Shown piece by piece: positions 1 through 11,899 of a stretch of 64,000 bases of DNA; within the stretch, counting starts at the first letter, position 1; the number at the start of each line of letters is the position of its first letter. This DNA is from Myxocyprinus asiaticus (taxonomy: Eukaryota; Chordata; Actinopteri; Cypriniformes; Catostomidae). The translations under genes and the position numbers were made by a program. The DNA lies in assembly GCF_019703515.2 (NCBI RefSeq), contig NC_059347.1:26800501-26864500 (forward strand), in the 5' to 3' direction. The notes under the pieces were generated by a model. It was given only the letters and a program-made list of their open reading frames with translations. It ran no database searches and was not told the origin of the DNA.

Positions 1-1190
1 AGCGATTCAGCAGAGATTCTGGTGACCATCTTTGAGGACTCCCGTCAGTTCATCACATCCTGCTCGGTCTGTGCTCAAAGAAAGACCTCCAGTCAGCCCC
101 CCATTGGTCTCCTGCAACCACTCCCTATTCCCTCCCACCCTTGGTCACACATTGCCCTGGATTTCTTCTCCGGTCTCCCTCCCTTCAGGGGTAACTCTGT
201 TTTCCTTATTGTGGACTGCTTTTCCAAGGCGGTACACTTTATCCCACTACCCAAGCTCCCATCGGCCAAGGAGACAGCCTAACTTGTTAAAAACATCTTT
301 CGGCTCAATGGAATTCCAGTAGATGTGGTCTCTGTCCGAGGTACCCAGTTCATCCCACACTACTTGAAAGAGTTCTGCCAACAACTGGGAGCATCTGTCA
401 GCCTTTCCTCTGGTTTTCATCCTCAAACCAATGGGCAGACCGAGCGGACCAACCAAGACCTTGAAAGGATTCTTCTATGCTTGGCATCTCAAAATCCATC
501 CTCTTGGAGCCAACAACTACCCTTAGCCGAATACAAACTTCCTGCCTGTGTTGTCAACAGGTCTTTCTCCCTTCCAACGCTGCCTGGGCTATCAACTTTT
601 GGTCCCAGCCCAGGAGCCCATTGCCTCGGTCCTGTCTGCCCATGCCTTCATACAATGATGTCGGCGCACATGGAGATGTGCCAGAGAAGCTCTCCTCAGA
701 GCCCGGGGGGGGGGGGGGGCGGCGCATCATGACACATGTTGATCGACACCGCAATCCTGCTCCCTGTTACATTTGTAGCCAGAAGTTATGGCTTTCAACC
801 AAAGACCTCCAGCTTAGATGACCTGCAAATTTTCTCCCCATTTCATCTGTCCTTTTACTCTAACCAAAGTCATCAGTCTGGCAGCGATCCATATCAAGCT
901 TCCCCCCTCTCTCAGCAGGGTTCACCCAGTTTTCCATGTTTCCAAGATCAAGCCTGTCCACCTTTGTCCACTGAACCCTATCATTTCAGCCCCTCCTCTT
1001 CCCCCCGGCTCATTGATTGAGCTCCTGCCTACACTGCCAGGGACGACTGGGAGGGCTATGGTCCAGAGGAAAGATGCTGGGTTCTGGCTCTGGACATTCT
1101 GGGCCGCACCCTCATCGTTTCATTGGCAAAGGCCTCCCCCTTGGGGAGCGCCAGGTGGCTGACAATCAGGTTTGTTTTGTCTTGTCCATG
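1..1190 (+). pseudogene. Gypsy-type (chromovirus) pol remnant: integrase and chromodomain-like end
   Basis: Reading from the left edge, the frame holds the zinc-binding CC part of an LTR-retrotransposon integrase (CSVCAQRK), the core around ALDFFSGLP and [13 protein letters not shown], and [20 protein letters not shown], which carries the catalytic Glu. A stop (TAA) at 280-282 breaks the frame. The second catalytic Asp, normally in SDRG, is replaced (SVRG at about 330-340). Downstream, in other frames, are a C-terminal segment (FHVSKIKPVH, about 940-970) and a chromodomain-like DWEGYGPEER (about 1046-1075). A run of 14 G lies at about 705-719. The element is a dead, 5'-cut fragment; no LTR is recognised. 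Confidence 0.8.
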
Positions 1191-3540
1191 TGTAGTATAT
1201 TAGGTGCAGAAGAATGAACAATTGCTATACAAAATGACTTCAATCCAGGAAAACCCAACCTTTTAACCCTGGAATTCCTCAAAGCCATAAAACTAAGAGA
1301 CTGCCAAAGATGGTGCCTTTAAGTGCACCAGGCAGCAAACATTCCAAAGGACACACAAAGGAGGAATAACCTTGAAACTATGAATCTGTACATTTGGTGC
1401 TGAAAGTCTCCCAGCTGAGTCCTGTGGCCCCCTTTCACCAAACAAAGGAAAATCACACTCCCCTCTGGGAGTCCCCTCTTGGGAGACTGAAGCTCCTTTT
1501 AGGTTGTTGATTTGTGATAATTAACGAGTGCCAAATGGCTGGCAAAGGAGACTAACCATACTGCTAAAACAGCATGATTTAAAACAAAAGGGCCATTGGT
1601 CAGAGAGGCCCCTGCAACCCACGGGACAGTGATATGGGGCAGACTCAGCATGACCTTCTGAACTTTTCCACACAGGCACCAAACTTTTGACTCTATGCAT
1701 GCATGTTGGACAGAGCGTACAAGATAATTTTATATCCCAGGCTTAGCCTGACTATATAATCTAAAATAACAAATAATCAAGCATCACCATGCTCTAAGTT
1801 AATCGAGTAACCATTATAACTTTTAATCTGGTATCCTATTAGGAAGCTCTCAGTCTAGGAACCTCCTTCTTGAAGTTAAACTCAAGAGAGCAAGATCTGA
1901 AGCCATAAAGATTTCACACAATTCACAGTAATTGTGGTTTAACCCTCTAAATGCACAGAATCTACCTGTTTGTACCAAAATGTACACAATGTGCCTTGCT
2001 AGATAATTCTGAAAATGATGTTATGACCTGTGATCACTTTTATAACTGACAAATTAATGACTATAGCCTGATGTACCTTTTAAAATACGTGAAGTAATTT
2101 GTAATCACTTTAAACTGACAAATCGATGATTATAATCCTTAATCTTGTATTATCCATGTTGTAAAACCAATGAATTAACCATTATGATTTTTAATTAGGT
2201 ATTTTTATGTTTTGTTAATGGCACGTTGAAATATTCATGAAAGTATGTCGTATTCAGTATGTAAATGCTTGCTTGTTTACATAGAGAATGTTGATGTTAA
2301 CGAATGTCATGTCTCTTGCACCATTTTCAAGATACAACATTTCCAAAGGATTGTAAATCAACTTCGAAAAGGAAGGAATGAGTTGACCATGTGACTCTGA
2401 AAAGTCACTTCTGATTGTCTCAGGACACCTTTGGGGTGCGGCCAGTCTACACTCAAGACTCTTGTACCAAGGAAGAACGCTCGAGTTCTCTTCTCTTGCT
2501 TCTTCACTTCCTCTGCAGCTCTGCATCCTCCGTGTTCTTGCCATCCCTCAAGCCCCGGCATCCCTCAAGTTTTGTACCATGTAGAAGTCCAAGAAGGCTC
2601 GGACGCCAAGTTCCGAGGAAGCCCTTCTCTTCTCTGCGCTACGACTCACCAACGTGACAGGGAGTCGTGAGTCCTCCATGCGGAAGGCCTAGCTTCAAAG
2701 CCCTACCTCATCATCCCAGCAACAGACATCCTTGATCTTAAAAGAGGTCCAAAACATCGACGGAACAACCACTGATGGAACAACGTTCTACAAATAGCCA
2801 AAGAACCAAGCAACGCAAGGAAACACAAATACATCTACAGATTTTGCTGAAAGTGCTGGTGTCTCTTTAATATAATTCGAGTTACCTGAATGCAAATCGA
2901 GTTAGACTGAATTAAGTATCAATGGTTCTCAAGGCATTGTCTACAGACCCCATAAAGTTCATTTTCTCTGTATAGTTCAGTTTATTCACCTTCTGTAACA
3001 ATCTACTCACAACCTGTTTCCATATTTGTCTGTGTGTTAGATTCGTTTTTATGTTTAGATTAGCAATAAAGTCTTGTTTGTATTCAAAGATAATTTGACT
3101 GTGGTATATTTTGATAAATAATCTCATCACTTCATTTTTCAAAGATCCAGCCCTGAAGCTATACTTAAAATATGTGTGATATTATTTTCAATAAGCCATG
3201 AGAATAATATTACTCCAATAAGTGAATTAATCACAATTCCCTTATTAAAGCTAATTCCATACAACAGAAATTGTGAGTGGATAAAACGAGACATTATATT
3301 ATGTTTGTAATGGTGGACAATTTTATTCAGACAAATATTCTAATTATTTGTCATTTATCCTTCTTATAATGGTTGCTGAACAAGACTAATTCCATTATAA
3401 AATTCCTTACATAATGACTTAGACATACGGACAGTTTAATTTAATTCCTAACACACATACTGTTCCCTACACAATGATGGAGGTACGTGGGCACTTTAAC
3501 CCATACCGTGCACATTTATACTACCTAAATTCCTACACAT
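1191..3540. other. No gene seen; AT-rich, possible old repeat with weak internal duplications
   Basis: No ORF here resembles a known protein. Short related units recur: about 1796-1835 resembles 2165-2205 (both contain AACCATTAT then TTTTAAT), and about 2030-2075 resembles 2103-2140 (TGACAAAT then GAT/GACTATA). This could be LTR or other dispersed repeat sequence following the gypsy fragment, but I cannot name it. Confidence 0.4.
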
Positions 3541-4040
3541 GTGATTTTCTGTGTGTCCCTTGTGTGTCTGTTTGTTCAGGTGCCATGTGCTGCTGCAGTC
3601 ACAGGGTTTCCCAGCAAGGGCTGGTTTGGTGCAACAGCTCGTTATCATGATCAGCAGCACCTATTCCTTGATTCCCCAGTTCTATTAATCCCCCACTTGT
3701 GTGCTGTTTTGTGCCAGCTTCTCTCAGTCCTTGTGGTGAGCAGTTCAGCCTTGTCTTTCTCCTGTCTGTTTGTTCCTGCTTTATTTTCTGTTTTGTCTAC
3801 CCGGTTCTAGATCAATGACTCTGTATATTCGAGTTTGCCTACCCCTGCTCTGGATTTGTTTGCCTGGACAATTCTCTGCTCTGTTTTATGGAATGTGCCT
3901 GGACTAACCCATTTGGATTTGTCTGCCAATTTCCTGTCCTGCTGTCATTTTTTCCCCCCTTAGGATTATTTGCATTTTTCCCTGACTTTTTCACCCTCCC
4001 TTGTTCCTCAATAAACTGTTTTATTTATTAATAAAAGTGT
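3541..4040 (+). repeat. Pyrimidine-rich repeat-like segment ending in AATAAA
   Basis: A C/T-rich stretch with TTTGTTCCTGCTTT-type wording ends in CCTTGTTCCTCAATAAACTG, containing an AATAAA. The style resembles 3' ends or LTRs of fish retrotransposons. The open frame inside (3541-3810) is low-complexity and has no domain. The family is not identified. Confidence 0.35.
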
Positions 4041-5560
4041 GACAAAAACCTTTTTATAATTGATTATTTTAGTCATGCACAAGAATAAACATAAATAAAT
4101 AACTGTAAATCAGTCAAACCACTACTCACTCTGAAAGCTTTGTTCGACAGAATCCACTGATCATGGATTTTATGAGCATCAAGTCTGAGGGAAATACTCA
4201 TGTTGGAATATAAATGGATATATAAAACATTAAATTCAATTTAATGTCAACAACTCAGCTGGAAGACTGGAATATTACTGAATATTCACCAAGTAGATTC
4301 ATTCTGGAAATAATTTTAAGGCTAAGAACCAACAGCAGAAACTGCAGAACATAACCTCTATTCAAAGTAATGATTTTTTTTTTTTCACATGGATATTCTG
4401 ATAAATTCTCTATTGACTGATATTTCAAATCAACCGAGCCTATCATAGACGCACAGCTATGACATATCACCAATAATTTATTACTGTTGGTGTCTGATAC
4501 ACAGATGAAACCAGATAAAACAGTAAAAAACTGTAAAGACACTTCAGAGATCTGTCAAAAATTCATTTTTTTTTTCTTTCTTCAGAACACTTAAATCCAG
4601 AGCATTTAAAATGTCAAGGCTAATAGGTCAAGAAGAAGAAAAGTGATTTGAATAATGATTGTGAGCACAAAAGTTTTCTCATACTACTATAAAGATTATT
4701 ATACTTCATCAACCTATGTCCTTCAATGAAAATGAGTTTTACTGTGCAAAGAAAATATACACAAAGTGGCACGTGTAGGCTGATTCAGTATGAAGGGTCT
4801 TAATAATGGAATTTTACAATTTAAGTACATTCTTTGTATTATACATAAAAGCAGCTCATGGACATGTGATAAATAGAAACAAAACAAAGGTGAGCTACAG
4901 TATTTTCTACGACTGCTATAGAACAGGAAAGAATGTATTTTAAATCTTCAATAACCAGTTAAACACGATCAAGGCTACACATTTAGTTGAAAGCTATTCC
5001 CCGATGTGAAACATACAGTACATGCAAAATCACATTCTGAGATTTCCGCTTAGCCTCTGAAAGGAAAAATAAATGAAGCAAGACCACCCTTTGCTAAACT
5101 GCAATCAAAACTCCGCTCCCAGCTAGACTGAAAAAGCATGAGTACTTATATATTTATTTAGTGATGTTTAGATTTCTCAAGGCTGAAAAGTCTCCATGGG
5201 ATATATATTATGAACCAAGAGATTTGGAGTTCACATACCATGACAAGCTATTTTAGCTTTGGAACAAATCCATGAGTACAGTTACTGGGTCTAATTCACA
5301 AATGTACACATGTTTTATATCTCATTCACAACAGGTGTATTCACACATACATTTCTTTTTACCCTCGTTCTAATTTTGATGACACCGGATTATTCTAAAT
5401 GAGTGAGTGAGTGCCTGCAGTTATTAGCATAAATAGCATAATACATGGCCAAACCACAAAAGGGCTTCCCGCACAACACTCTCTAAAGATGCACCCCAAG
5501 ATCTTCCAGTAAAGCCCAGTGCACCATTCTCAAAACTAGTTGAAACACAATAAATACATT
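4041..5560. other. No gene or clear element seen
   Basis: AT-rich sequence lying 3' of the last visible adamts3 exon in transcription order. Six-frame reading shows no domain and no plausible TSP1 exon. Confidence 0.5.
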
Positions 5561-5561
5561 T

Positions 5562-5640
5562 TAAAATTTACATTTATTCATTTGGCAGATGCTTTTATCC
5601 AAAGCGACTTACAAAAGAGGAATACATTGTAAGCGAATCA
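5562..5640. repeat. Conserved dispersed fish repeat core
   Basis: The wording around 5577-5620 (CATTTGGCAGATGCTTTTAT then CCAAAGCGACTTACA) is a motif I recognise as recurring very widely in teleost genomes, in SINE and other elements. Only the core is visible; borders are uncertain. Confidence 0.55.
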
Positions 5641-5888
5641 TCTTAAGGAGACAAAAAGTGCTGTATTATAAAGTTTCACTAGCATCAGAATAGTAGTATT
5701 CAAGACAGATTAAAGTGTAATTTTATTTTTGTATTTTTTTATAAGCCTACACTACATTTGATTGTATTTTGGACCTCTCATTTGACAACTGTATATATAT
5801 ATACTATATGCCATGCAGGCTCCATTTTTATGCAGAATCTATCCCAGATCGAGCTATAACACACACAATTTTTGTAACTCTGAAATAT

Positions 5889-6432
5889 ATGGCCAAAAGT
5901 ATGTGGACACCCCTTCTAATTAACAAGTCATGTTACTCCATTAATTCCAGTGAAGACAAATCATAATGCTTCTTCATTCAATTGCATTCTAGGGTATTGT
6001 GTCCTTCCAAATTTGTGACATCTGTTTGGAGAGAGCCCTTGTCTATTCCAGCATGACAAAGCTGCTGTGCACAAAGCGAGGTCCATAAAGAAAGGGTCTA
6101 CTGTGTCAGATGTGGAAGAACTTGACTGGCCAAACCCCAGATCTGAACCCCACTGAAGAACTTTGGGGTGAATTGAAACTCCAACTGAGAGCCAGGCCTC
6201 ATCTTCCAACTTCAGTGCATGACCTCACTTGATGCTCGTGTTCAAATGGGAGCAAATCCCTGAAGCCATACAGGTATATCCCTATATATACCCTGTCGCT
6301 ATCCCTACAGTGTAGAGGAAATCCTTCACAGAAGAGTCAAAGCTGTTATTGCAGCAAAGGGGGAATTGATGCCTATGTTTTTCAAATTAAATGATCATCA
6401 AGCACATATGGTGTCCACAAACTTTTGGCCAC
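5889..6432 (+). mobile_element. Tc1-like element, internally deleted
   Basis: Inverted ends GGCCAAAAGTATGTGGACAC (5891-5910) and its imperfect complement GTGTCCACAAACTTTTGGCC (6411-6430) enclose about 540 bp. Inside, a plus-strand transposase remnant shows a degraded FQHD region followed by the DLNPTEELWGE-type third catalytic block (around 6135-6175). Most of the N-terminal transposase is missing. It is related to the element at 55454-56701. Confidence 0.75.
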
Positions 6433-6501
6433 ATTGTGTTGGCAAGATTTATTGTATGGCCACTTAGTTATTTAATTTTTTAATAATAATGATTATATGT
6501 A

Positions 6502-6522
6502 AAATAATAATAATAATAATAA
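6502..6522. repeat. (TAA)n microsatellite
   Basis: Seven ATA/TAA units in a row, flanked by less perfect copies from 6480. Confidence 0.8.
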
Positions 6523-6774
6523 TACATTTAATGTGAGTCAATGATGTACTGTATGTATTCGTGTGGTCTGAGTTGGTTAATTTTTTTAAACCTAAATAAA
6601 AAATTATATACATACAGTATATGTATATGTGTGCAAACTTATTTATTTATGAATCAAGATTTCAGATTAAAAACATTTACACACAGGTTTTACACACAAA
6701 TACATACTGTATGTATGCATGGTTAGGTGACACCTATTGTGAGTACAGTTACAAATTTTTTAAATTTAACTTAC

Positions 6775-6907
6775 TGTGGTTGTGTACAGTCCTGCAAGTT
6801 ACACATTCTGCGAATAGGTTTGGGTTTCTTGCTAATGTCACAGTAGCCTCTGTGCACCACTTTGTTGTCACCTTTTTTACGGCACCCATATTTGGTGTAC
6901 TGGAATC
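6775..6907 (-). CDS. adamts3: adamts3 exon: TSP1 repeat 2
   Basis: A 133-nt exon encodes (G)[20 protein letters not shown], then [20 protein letters not shown] and TQP, ending with two bases of the next codon. It completes the second thrombospondin type-1 repeat. The acceptor is CTTCAG (6908-6909). The donor is GTAAGT (6774-6769). It joins in frame to the exon at 14929-15085 across a 8-kb intron filled by Tc1 and DIRS sequence. This is the last adamts3 exon I can find before the window edge. Confidence 0.94.
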
Positions 6908-7383
6908 CTGAAGACCAATAAATAAAAGAATATTAATTTAAATATATATATTTTTTTAAGTGAACCAGCCCTTAATAACCAACCAGAAGTACAGCAATCT
7001 GAGCTGAAAACAAAATTCCTCCACCAAATGTGAGTACAGTGACTACAATGATTATCTCCTGAAAAATAATATACTCAAAAAAGTACACTGCCTGGCCAAA
7101 AAAAAAAAGTTGTCATTTGTATTTAAATAAGCAGATACTTAAGAGCCTATGACTGGATCATTATTTCAGTGATTCATATGTTTCAGCTGGCAACAATTCT
7201 TTTAACCCCAACTGATGCAGTGTGTAGCTTCTCATTTCTTAAATAACCATGTCGGAAGACGTATCCCGTGGTCGTGGAAAAGATGTGACTGTGTTTCAGA
7301 AGGGGCAAATGATTGGCCTGCATCAAGCAAAGAAAACGTCATGGTTACTGGTGTAACCTCCATTCCCTGATGGAGGGAACGAG

Positions 7384-7543
7384 ATGTTGGTGTCGATGTA
7401 GTGAAACTAGGGGTCACTCTTGGGAGCCCGAGACACCACTGGTCTTTGATAAAAGGCCAATGAAAATTGGCGAGTTGTATTTGCATGCCACTCCCCGGGA
7501 CATACGGGTATAAAAGGAGCTGGTATGCAACCACTCATTCAGG
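7384..7543 (+). repeat. DIRS copy A left inverted terminal repeat
   Basis: It matches the reverse complement of 13398-13557, including the AAAAGGCCAATGAAAATTGG and TATAAAAGGAGCTGGTATGC segments. The outermost 45 bp (7338-7383) are specific to this end. Confidence 0.85.
7509..7517 (+). promoter_or_regulatory. TATA box in DIRS copy A left terminal repeat
   Basis: TATAAAAGG lies in the terminal repeat. This copy points into the element and so would transcribe the antisense of its genes. Confidence 0.5.
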
Positions 7544-7618
7544 TTTTATGCTGAGGAGCCGATATAAGGTCCGGCCATTTCAGCGGGTAGTTCAGCGTTG
7601 TGGCAGGAGGGACACAAC

Positions 7619-7725
7619 ATCTCATTCCCTCCATCAGGGAACGGAGGTTACACAAGTAACCATGATGTTCCCTATCTGTCACTCACTTGACGTTGGTGTC
7701 GATGTAGTGACACTAGGGGTCCCTA
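7619..7725. repeat. Internal complementary region of DIRS copy A
   Basis: About 7619-7666 is the reverse complement of the left terminus (CCATCAGGGAACGGAGGTTA). It is followed directly by about 7667-7725, which is the complement of the right terminus (CCCTATCTGTCACTCACT). Adjacent complements of both ends are the defining DIRS feature, used as template to circularise the cDNA. Confidence 0.8.
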
Positions 7726-8639
7726 TACAAAATGCCACAAGGCTGGCGGGCAGACTTGCTGTGTGCCTCATAGCCAGCACACCAGGTCGACACGTAACCT
7801 CCCCGACACAGTTATGAGTGTCGAACTGCCCATTTTGGGGACAAGTCGACTACCCAAAGATAGAGACAGGCTTAACCCAGTCGTGGCCTCTTTTCCCCTT
7901 CTCTTTTTCCACTCCCTAAAAAAGAAGGGGGATTATCCGACTGGGCCGCCAGGTCTAGTCGGGGGGTGTCCCTCCCAAGGGGAAGACACCGCAGAGACCA
8001 CACCTCGCCCAAAGAGAGGGGGGATATTTAAGTGGAAGAATACATCACATGGTCTTTCCAACCATGTGGACAGCCTTCAAGGTAGATCCTGCCCAATGGG
8101 GGAGGAGTTACTACAAACATGGAGACTGGGGCAGAGGGGCTCTGCCCAAGGAAGATGCAGTTTGCCAGCAGGGAAACGAACTAGCAGAAGATATAGATCG
8201 TATGGGGTTAGCCTTACAAGGAACCGCCACATCGGAGCACCTACCCCAGAACAGGGCTCTTAGTTAGCGCGTGTACTGGGCTGGCAGCGAGTCTCTCCGA
8301 AAACTCGACTGCCACAGGGCTCGGAGGAAGTCAACCAGGGAACAAAGTTTGTGAACACTACTGGGAATTAATGGCGCATGTATTGAGCTCCAAGGGAGGT
8401 GGAAGGCGCTATGTGCAAGCGATACACCCGGCCAGCTATCCCGGGCTTATCCGCTTGTGTTGCGTGCCACTACCTGGGACGAAACCGGTTCCACACGGAG
8501 GTTGTAGAACCTTGCAGAGATGTTGGGTGTTGCCCAGCCCACTGCTCTGCAAATGTCTGTTAGAGAGGCACCCCTGGCCAGGGCCCAGGGAGCCGTTACA
8601 CCCCTGGTAGAATGGGCTGGTAGCCCTACTGGGGGCGGC

Positions 8640-9520
8640 ATGTCCTAGGCGACATATGCCATAGTTATGGCATCAATGAGCCAGTAGGTGATCCACTGCT
8701 TGGAGACAGCACTTCCTTTCCGCTGTGCACCAAAGCAGACAAAGAGCTGCTCAGAGATTCTAAAGCTCTGCATGCGAGCCACATAGATGAGTAAAGCGCG
8801 CACCGGATACAGCGACGACAGGGCTGGGTCTGCCTCCTCCTGGGGCAGCGCTTGCAGGTTCACCACCTGGTCCCTTAAGGGGTGGTGGGAACCTTGGGCA
8901 CATAGCCCGGTCAGGGTCTCAGGATCACGTGAGAGTAACTTGGACAGAACTCCAGGCACGTTCTGCTGACAGAGAACGCTAGCAGGTCACCTACCCTCTT
9001 GATGGAAGTGAGTGCAGTCAGGAGGGCAGTCTTCAAGGAGAGTGCCTTAAGCTCGGCTGACTGCAAAGGTTCAAAGGGGGCTCTCTGTAGACCCTGAAGA
9101 ACTACAGAGGTCTGATGAGGGAACAAATGCGGTCTGGAGGGATTCAGCCTCCTGGCGCCTCTTAGGAACCTGATGATCAGGTCGTGCTTCCCTAAGGACT
9201 TACTGTCGACTGTGTCGTGGTGTGCTGCTATGGCAGTAACGTACACCTTCAAGGTGGAAGGGGACAGCCTCCCTTCCAACCTTTCTTGCAGGAAGGAAAG
9301 CACTGATCCGACTGCGCATCTCTGGGGGTCTTCCCGATGGGAAGAACACCACTTAGTGAACAGATGCCACTTAAAGGCATACAGGCGCCTCGTAGAGGGG
9401 GCCATAGCCTGAGTGATCGTGTCTACCACGGCAGCTGGGAGACAGCTTAGGTCTTCCACGTCCCGTCCAGGGGCCAGACATGGAGATTCCAGAAGTCTGG
9501 GTGCGGGTGCCAGATGGTGC
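8640..9520 (-). pseudogene. DIRS copy A tyrosine recombinase
   Basis: Minus-strand frames encode the N-terminal core-binding part (APSTRRLYAFKWHLFTKWCS, then SPSTLKVYVTAIAAHHD) and the start of the catalytic domain (LTALTSIKRVGDL with the conserved Arg). Further on come LRDQVVNLQ and SEQLFVCFGAQRKGSAVS. A TGA follows VILRP at about 8910. A one-base deletion relative to copy C at about 8871-8880 shifts the frame, so the domain is split between two frames. In DIRS elements this enzyme integrates the circular cDNA. Confidence 0.82.
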
Positions 9521-10029
9521 CCCTTCCCTGAGAAAGAAGGTCCTTCCTCAGGGGAATTCACCAGGGAGGAGCTGTCGCGAGGAGCATGAGGTCCGAGCAC
9601 CACATCTGGGCAGGCCAGTAGGGTGCTACCAGAACGACCTGCTCCTCGTCCTCCCTGACCTTGCACATGGTCTGTGCAAGCAGGCTCACTGGAGGAAACG
9701 CATATTTGTGCATGCCAGGGGGCCAGCTGTGTGCCAGCGCATCTGTGCCGAGGGGGGCCTCGGTCAGGGTGTACCGGAGCGGGCGGTGGGGAGGATTCTT
9801 GGGAGGCAAACAGGTGCACCTGTGCCTGTCGAATCGACTCCAAATCAGCTGGACCACCTGAAGGTGGAGTCTCCACTCTCCCCTGAGGGTAACCTGGTGT
9901 GAAAAAGTGCATCTGCTGAAGTGTTGAGGTTGCCCGGGATGTGAGTGGCTTGCAGCAACTTGAAGTGCTGCTGACTCCAGATGAGGAGACGGCGGGTGAA
10001 TTGTGACATACAACGAGAGCGCAAACCAC

Positions 10030-11130
10030 CTTGGCGGTTGACATATGCTACCGTACGTGCTTGCCCTGGATCAACGGCCGAAACCTCCGCAGGGCGAGCA
10101 GAATTGCCAATAACTTGATGCAGTTGATGTGCCAATGCAGTCGCGGACCCGTCCAGAGGCCGGCGGCTGCGTGCCCGTTGCAAACAGCGCCCCAGCCTGT
10201 TTTGGAGGCGTCTGTCGTGACCACGACGTGCCTGGGGACCAGTTCTAGAGGGACACCTGCCCGTAGGAACGAGAGGTCAGTCCAAGGGCTGAAAAGATGG
10301 TGACAGACCGACGTAATGGCCACGCAGTATGTCCCTTGGCGCCATGCCCATCTCAGGACTCGAGTCTGGAGCCAGTGCTGAAGCGGCCTCATATGCATCA
10401 ACCCGAGCGGGGTGGCCACCGCCGAGGATGCCATATGCCCCAGGAGCCTCTGAAAAAGTTTCAGTGGAACCGATGTTCCCTGTTTGAACACCTTCAAACA
10501 GGCCAGCACCGACTGGGTGCGCTCGTTCGTAAGGCGCGCCGTCATGTAGACTGAGTCCAACTCCAAACCGAGAAAAGAGATGCTCTGAACCGGGAGGGGC
10601 TTGCTCTTTTCCCAGCTGACCCGAAGCCCTAGTCGGCTGAGGTGTGAGAGCACCAGGTCCCTGTGTGCGCACAACACGTCTCGAGAGTGATCTAGGATTA
10701 GCCAGTCGTCGAGATAGTTGAGAACGCGAATGCCCACCTCCTTTAACGGGGCAAGGGCAGCCTCTGCGACCTTCGTAAAGACGCGAGGAGACAGGGACAG
10801 GCCGAAAGGGAGGACTTTGTACTGATACGCCTGACCCTCGAACACGAACCGCAGGAAGGGTCTGTGTCGAGGAAGGATCGAGGCGTGGAAGTACGCATCC
10901 TTCAGGTCTACCGCCACGAACCAATCTTGATGCCGGACGCTCGCCAGAATGTGTTTTTGCGTCAGCATCTTGAATGGGAGTCTGTGTAAAGCCTAGTTCA
11001 GAACTCACAGGTCCAAGATTGGCCTCAACCCACCACCTTTTTTCGGTACGATGAAGTAGGGGCTGAAAAACCCCTTCTTAATCTCGGCTGGAGGGACAGG
11101 TTCTATCGCACCCTTCTGTAGGAGGGTGGC
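10030..11130 (-). pseudogene. DIRS copy A reverse transcriptase and RNase H
   Basis: The minus frame from 10968 to 10048 is open and holds the RT palm (VDLKDAYFH, YKVLPFGLSLSPRVFTKV, LNYLDDWLIL with the catalytic DD) followed by RNase H (VTTDASKTGWGAV, INCIKLLAILLALRRF). Just upstream in the same frame, VPKKGGGLRPILDL is followed by TGA (11005-11007) and TAG (10993-10995), each replacing an Arg codon seen in copy C. A 25-bp deletion at about 10053-10056, relative to copy B, removes the TDN block of RNase H. The usual RNase H Glu (LEL) reads Lys here and in copy B. Confidence 0.85.
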
Positions 11131-11692
11131 GATCTCCGCGCAAGGTAGCAGCATTTTCGTCTTTCACAAAGGTGAAGTGGACACCGCTGAACCAGGGCGG
11201 ATGCCCGGCGAAGTGAATCGCGCAGCCGAGTCGGACGGTCCGGACCAGCCCTCGCGACGGATTGGAAAGCACAAGCCATGTGTCCAAGTTCTGCGCAAGG
11301 GGGACCAAAGGGACAATGTCATCGGACGTACCGGCAGGTGGGGCCTCGCGGCGGGGCGGAGCTCGAGGTGCCACACCACGTCGTGGCCGTGTTGAATCTA
11401 AGGACATCGAAGCACTTACCTGGCTCCTTGTGACCACCCCGGAACAGCCTGGGACGGGGGAGGAAGAGGCCTGTCCTCGTGACCCGTGGAGACTGTCACA
11501 TCGGGGGCGGATTTGTGCCACAGCTGGGCGCTCAGGGGCGGGAGACCGCCGCTGGAGCGTCAAACCTGCCAAATAGTGTGGTGGACGGTGGTCGTGATGA
11601 TGGCCGGATATGTGACCCAGGGAACAAGGAAACCACTCTTGAATACTGCAGCCACTTGGGCATGCAGTGCAATTAAATGCAAAAGGTAACAA
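11131..11692 (-). pseudogene. DIRS copy A region upstream of RT
   Basis: The minus frame encodes linker wording such as LVPLAQNLDTWLVLSNPSRG and VRLGCAIHFAGHPPWFSGVH, which leads into the RT. At 11135-11142 it lacks two bases present in copy C, so the ALR-EIATLL segment before the RT is out of frame. Confidence 0.7.
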
Positions 11693-11899
11693 AAAGATGG
11701 AGATCTGCTTACCAGCTCCAGAGCAGCAGGTTTTGTTGTCCCTGGGTCGCCTGTCTTAAGGGCACTTTGAAGCCTTCCACGGGTTCAGGGCGGCTGCGAG
11801 ACGGGTGGCGTCTGCTTCCTGCGGTGGGCTCCACGCCAGGGCCAGGCCGAAGGGGCGTGCTGCGGCGGAGCCGGTGCAGTCACCGCAGAGGGACGCCCT

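Noticed and set aside
3541..3810. Open frame of 89 residues
   Set aside because: Low-complexity, no domain, no splice signals; it lies in repeat-like C/T-rich sequence.
1..6774. Search for the next adamts3 exon (TSP1 repeat 3)
   Set aside because: No minus-strand segment with TSP1 Cys/Trp spacing and splice sites was found; the exon probably lies outside the window.
8911..10183. Several overlapping plus-strand frames of 60-140 residues opposite the DIRS genes
   Set aside because: They are GC-rich shadows of the minus-strand DIRS coding region without any recognisable domain.
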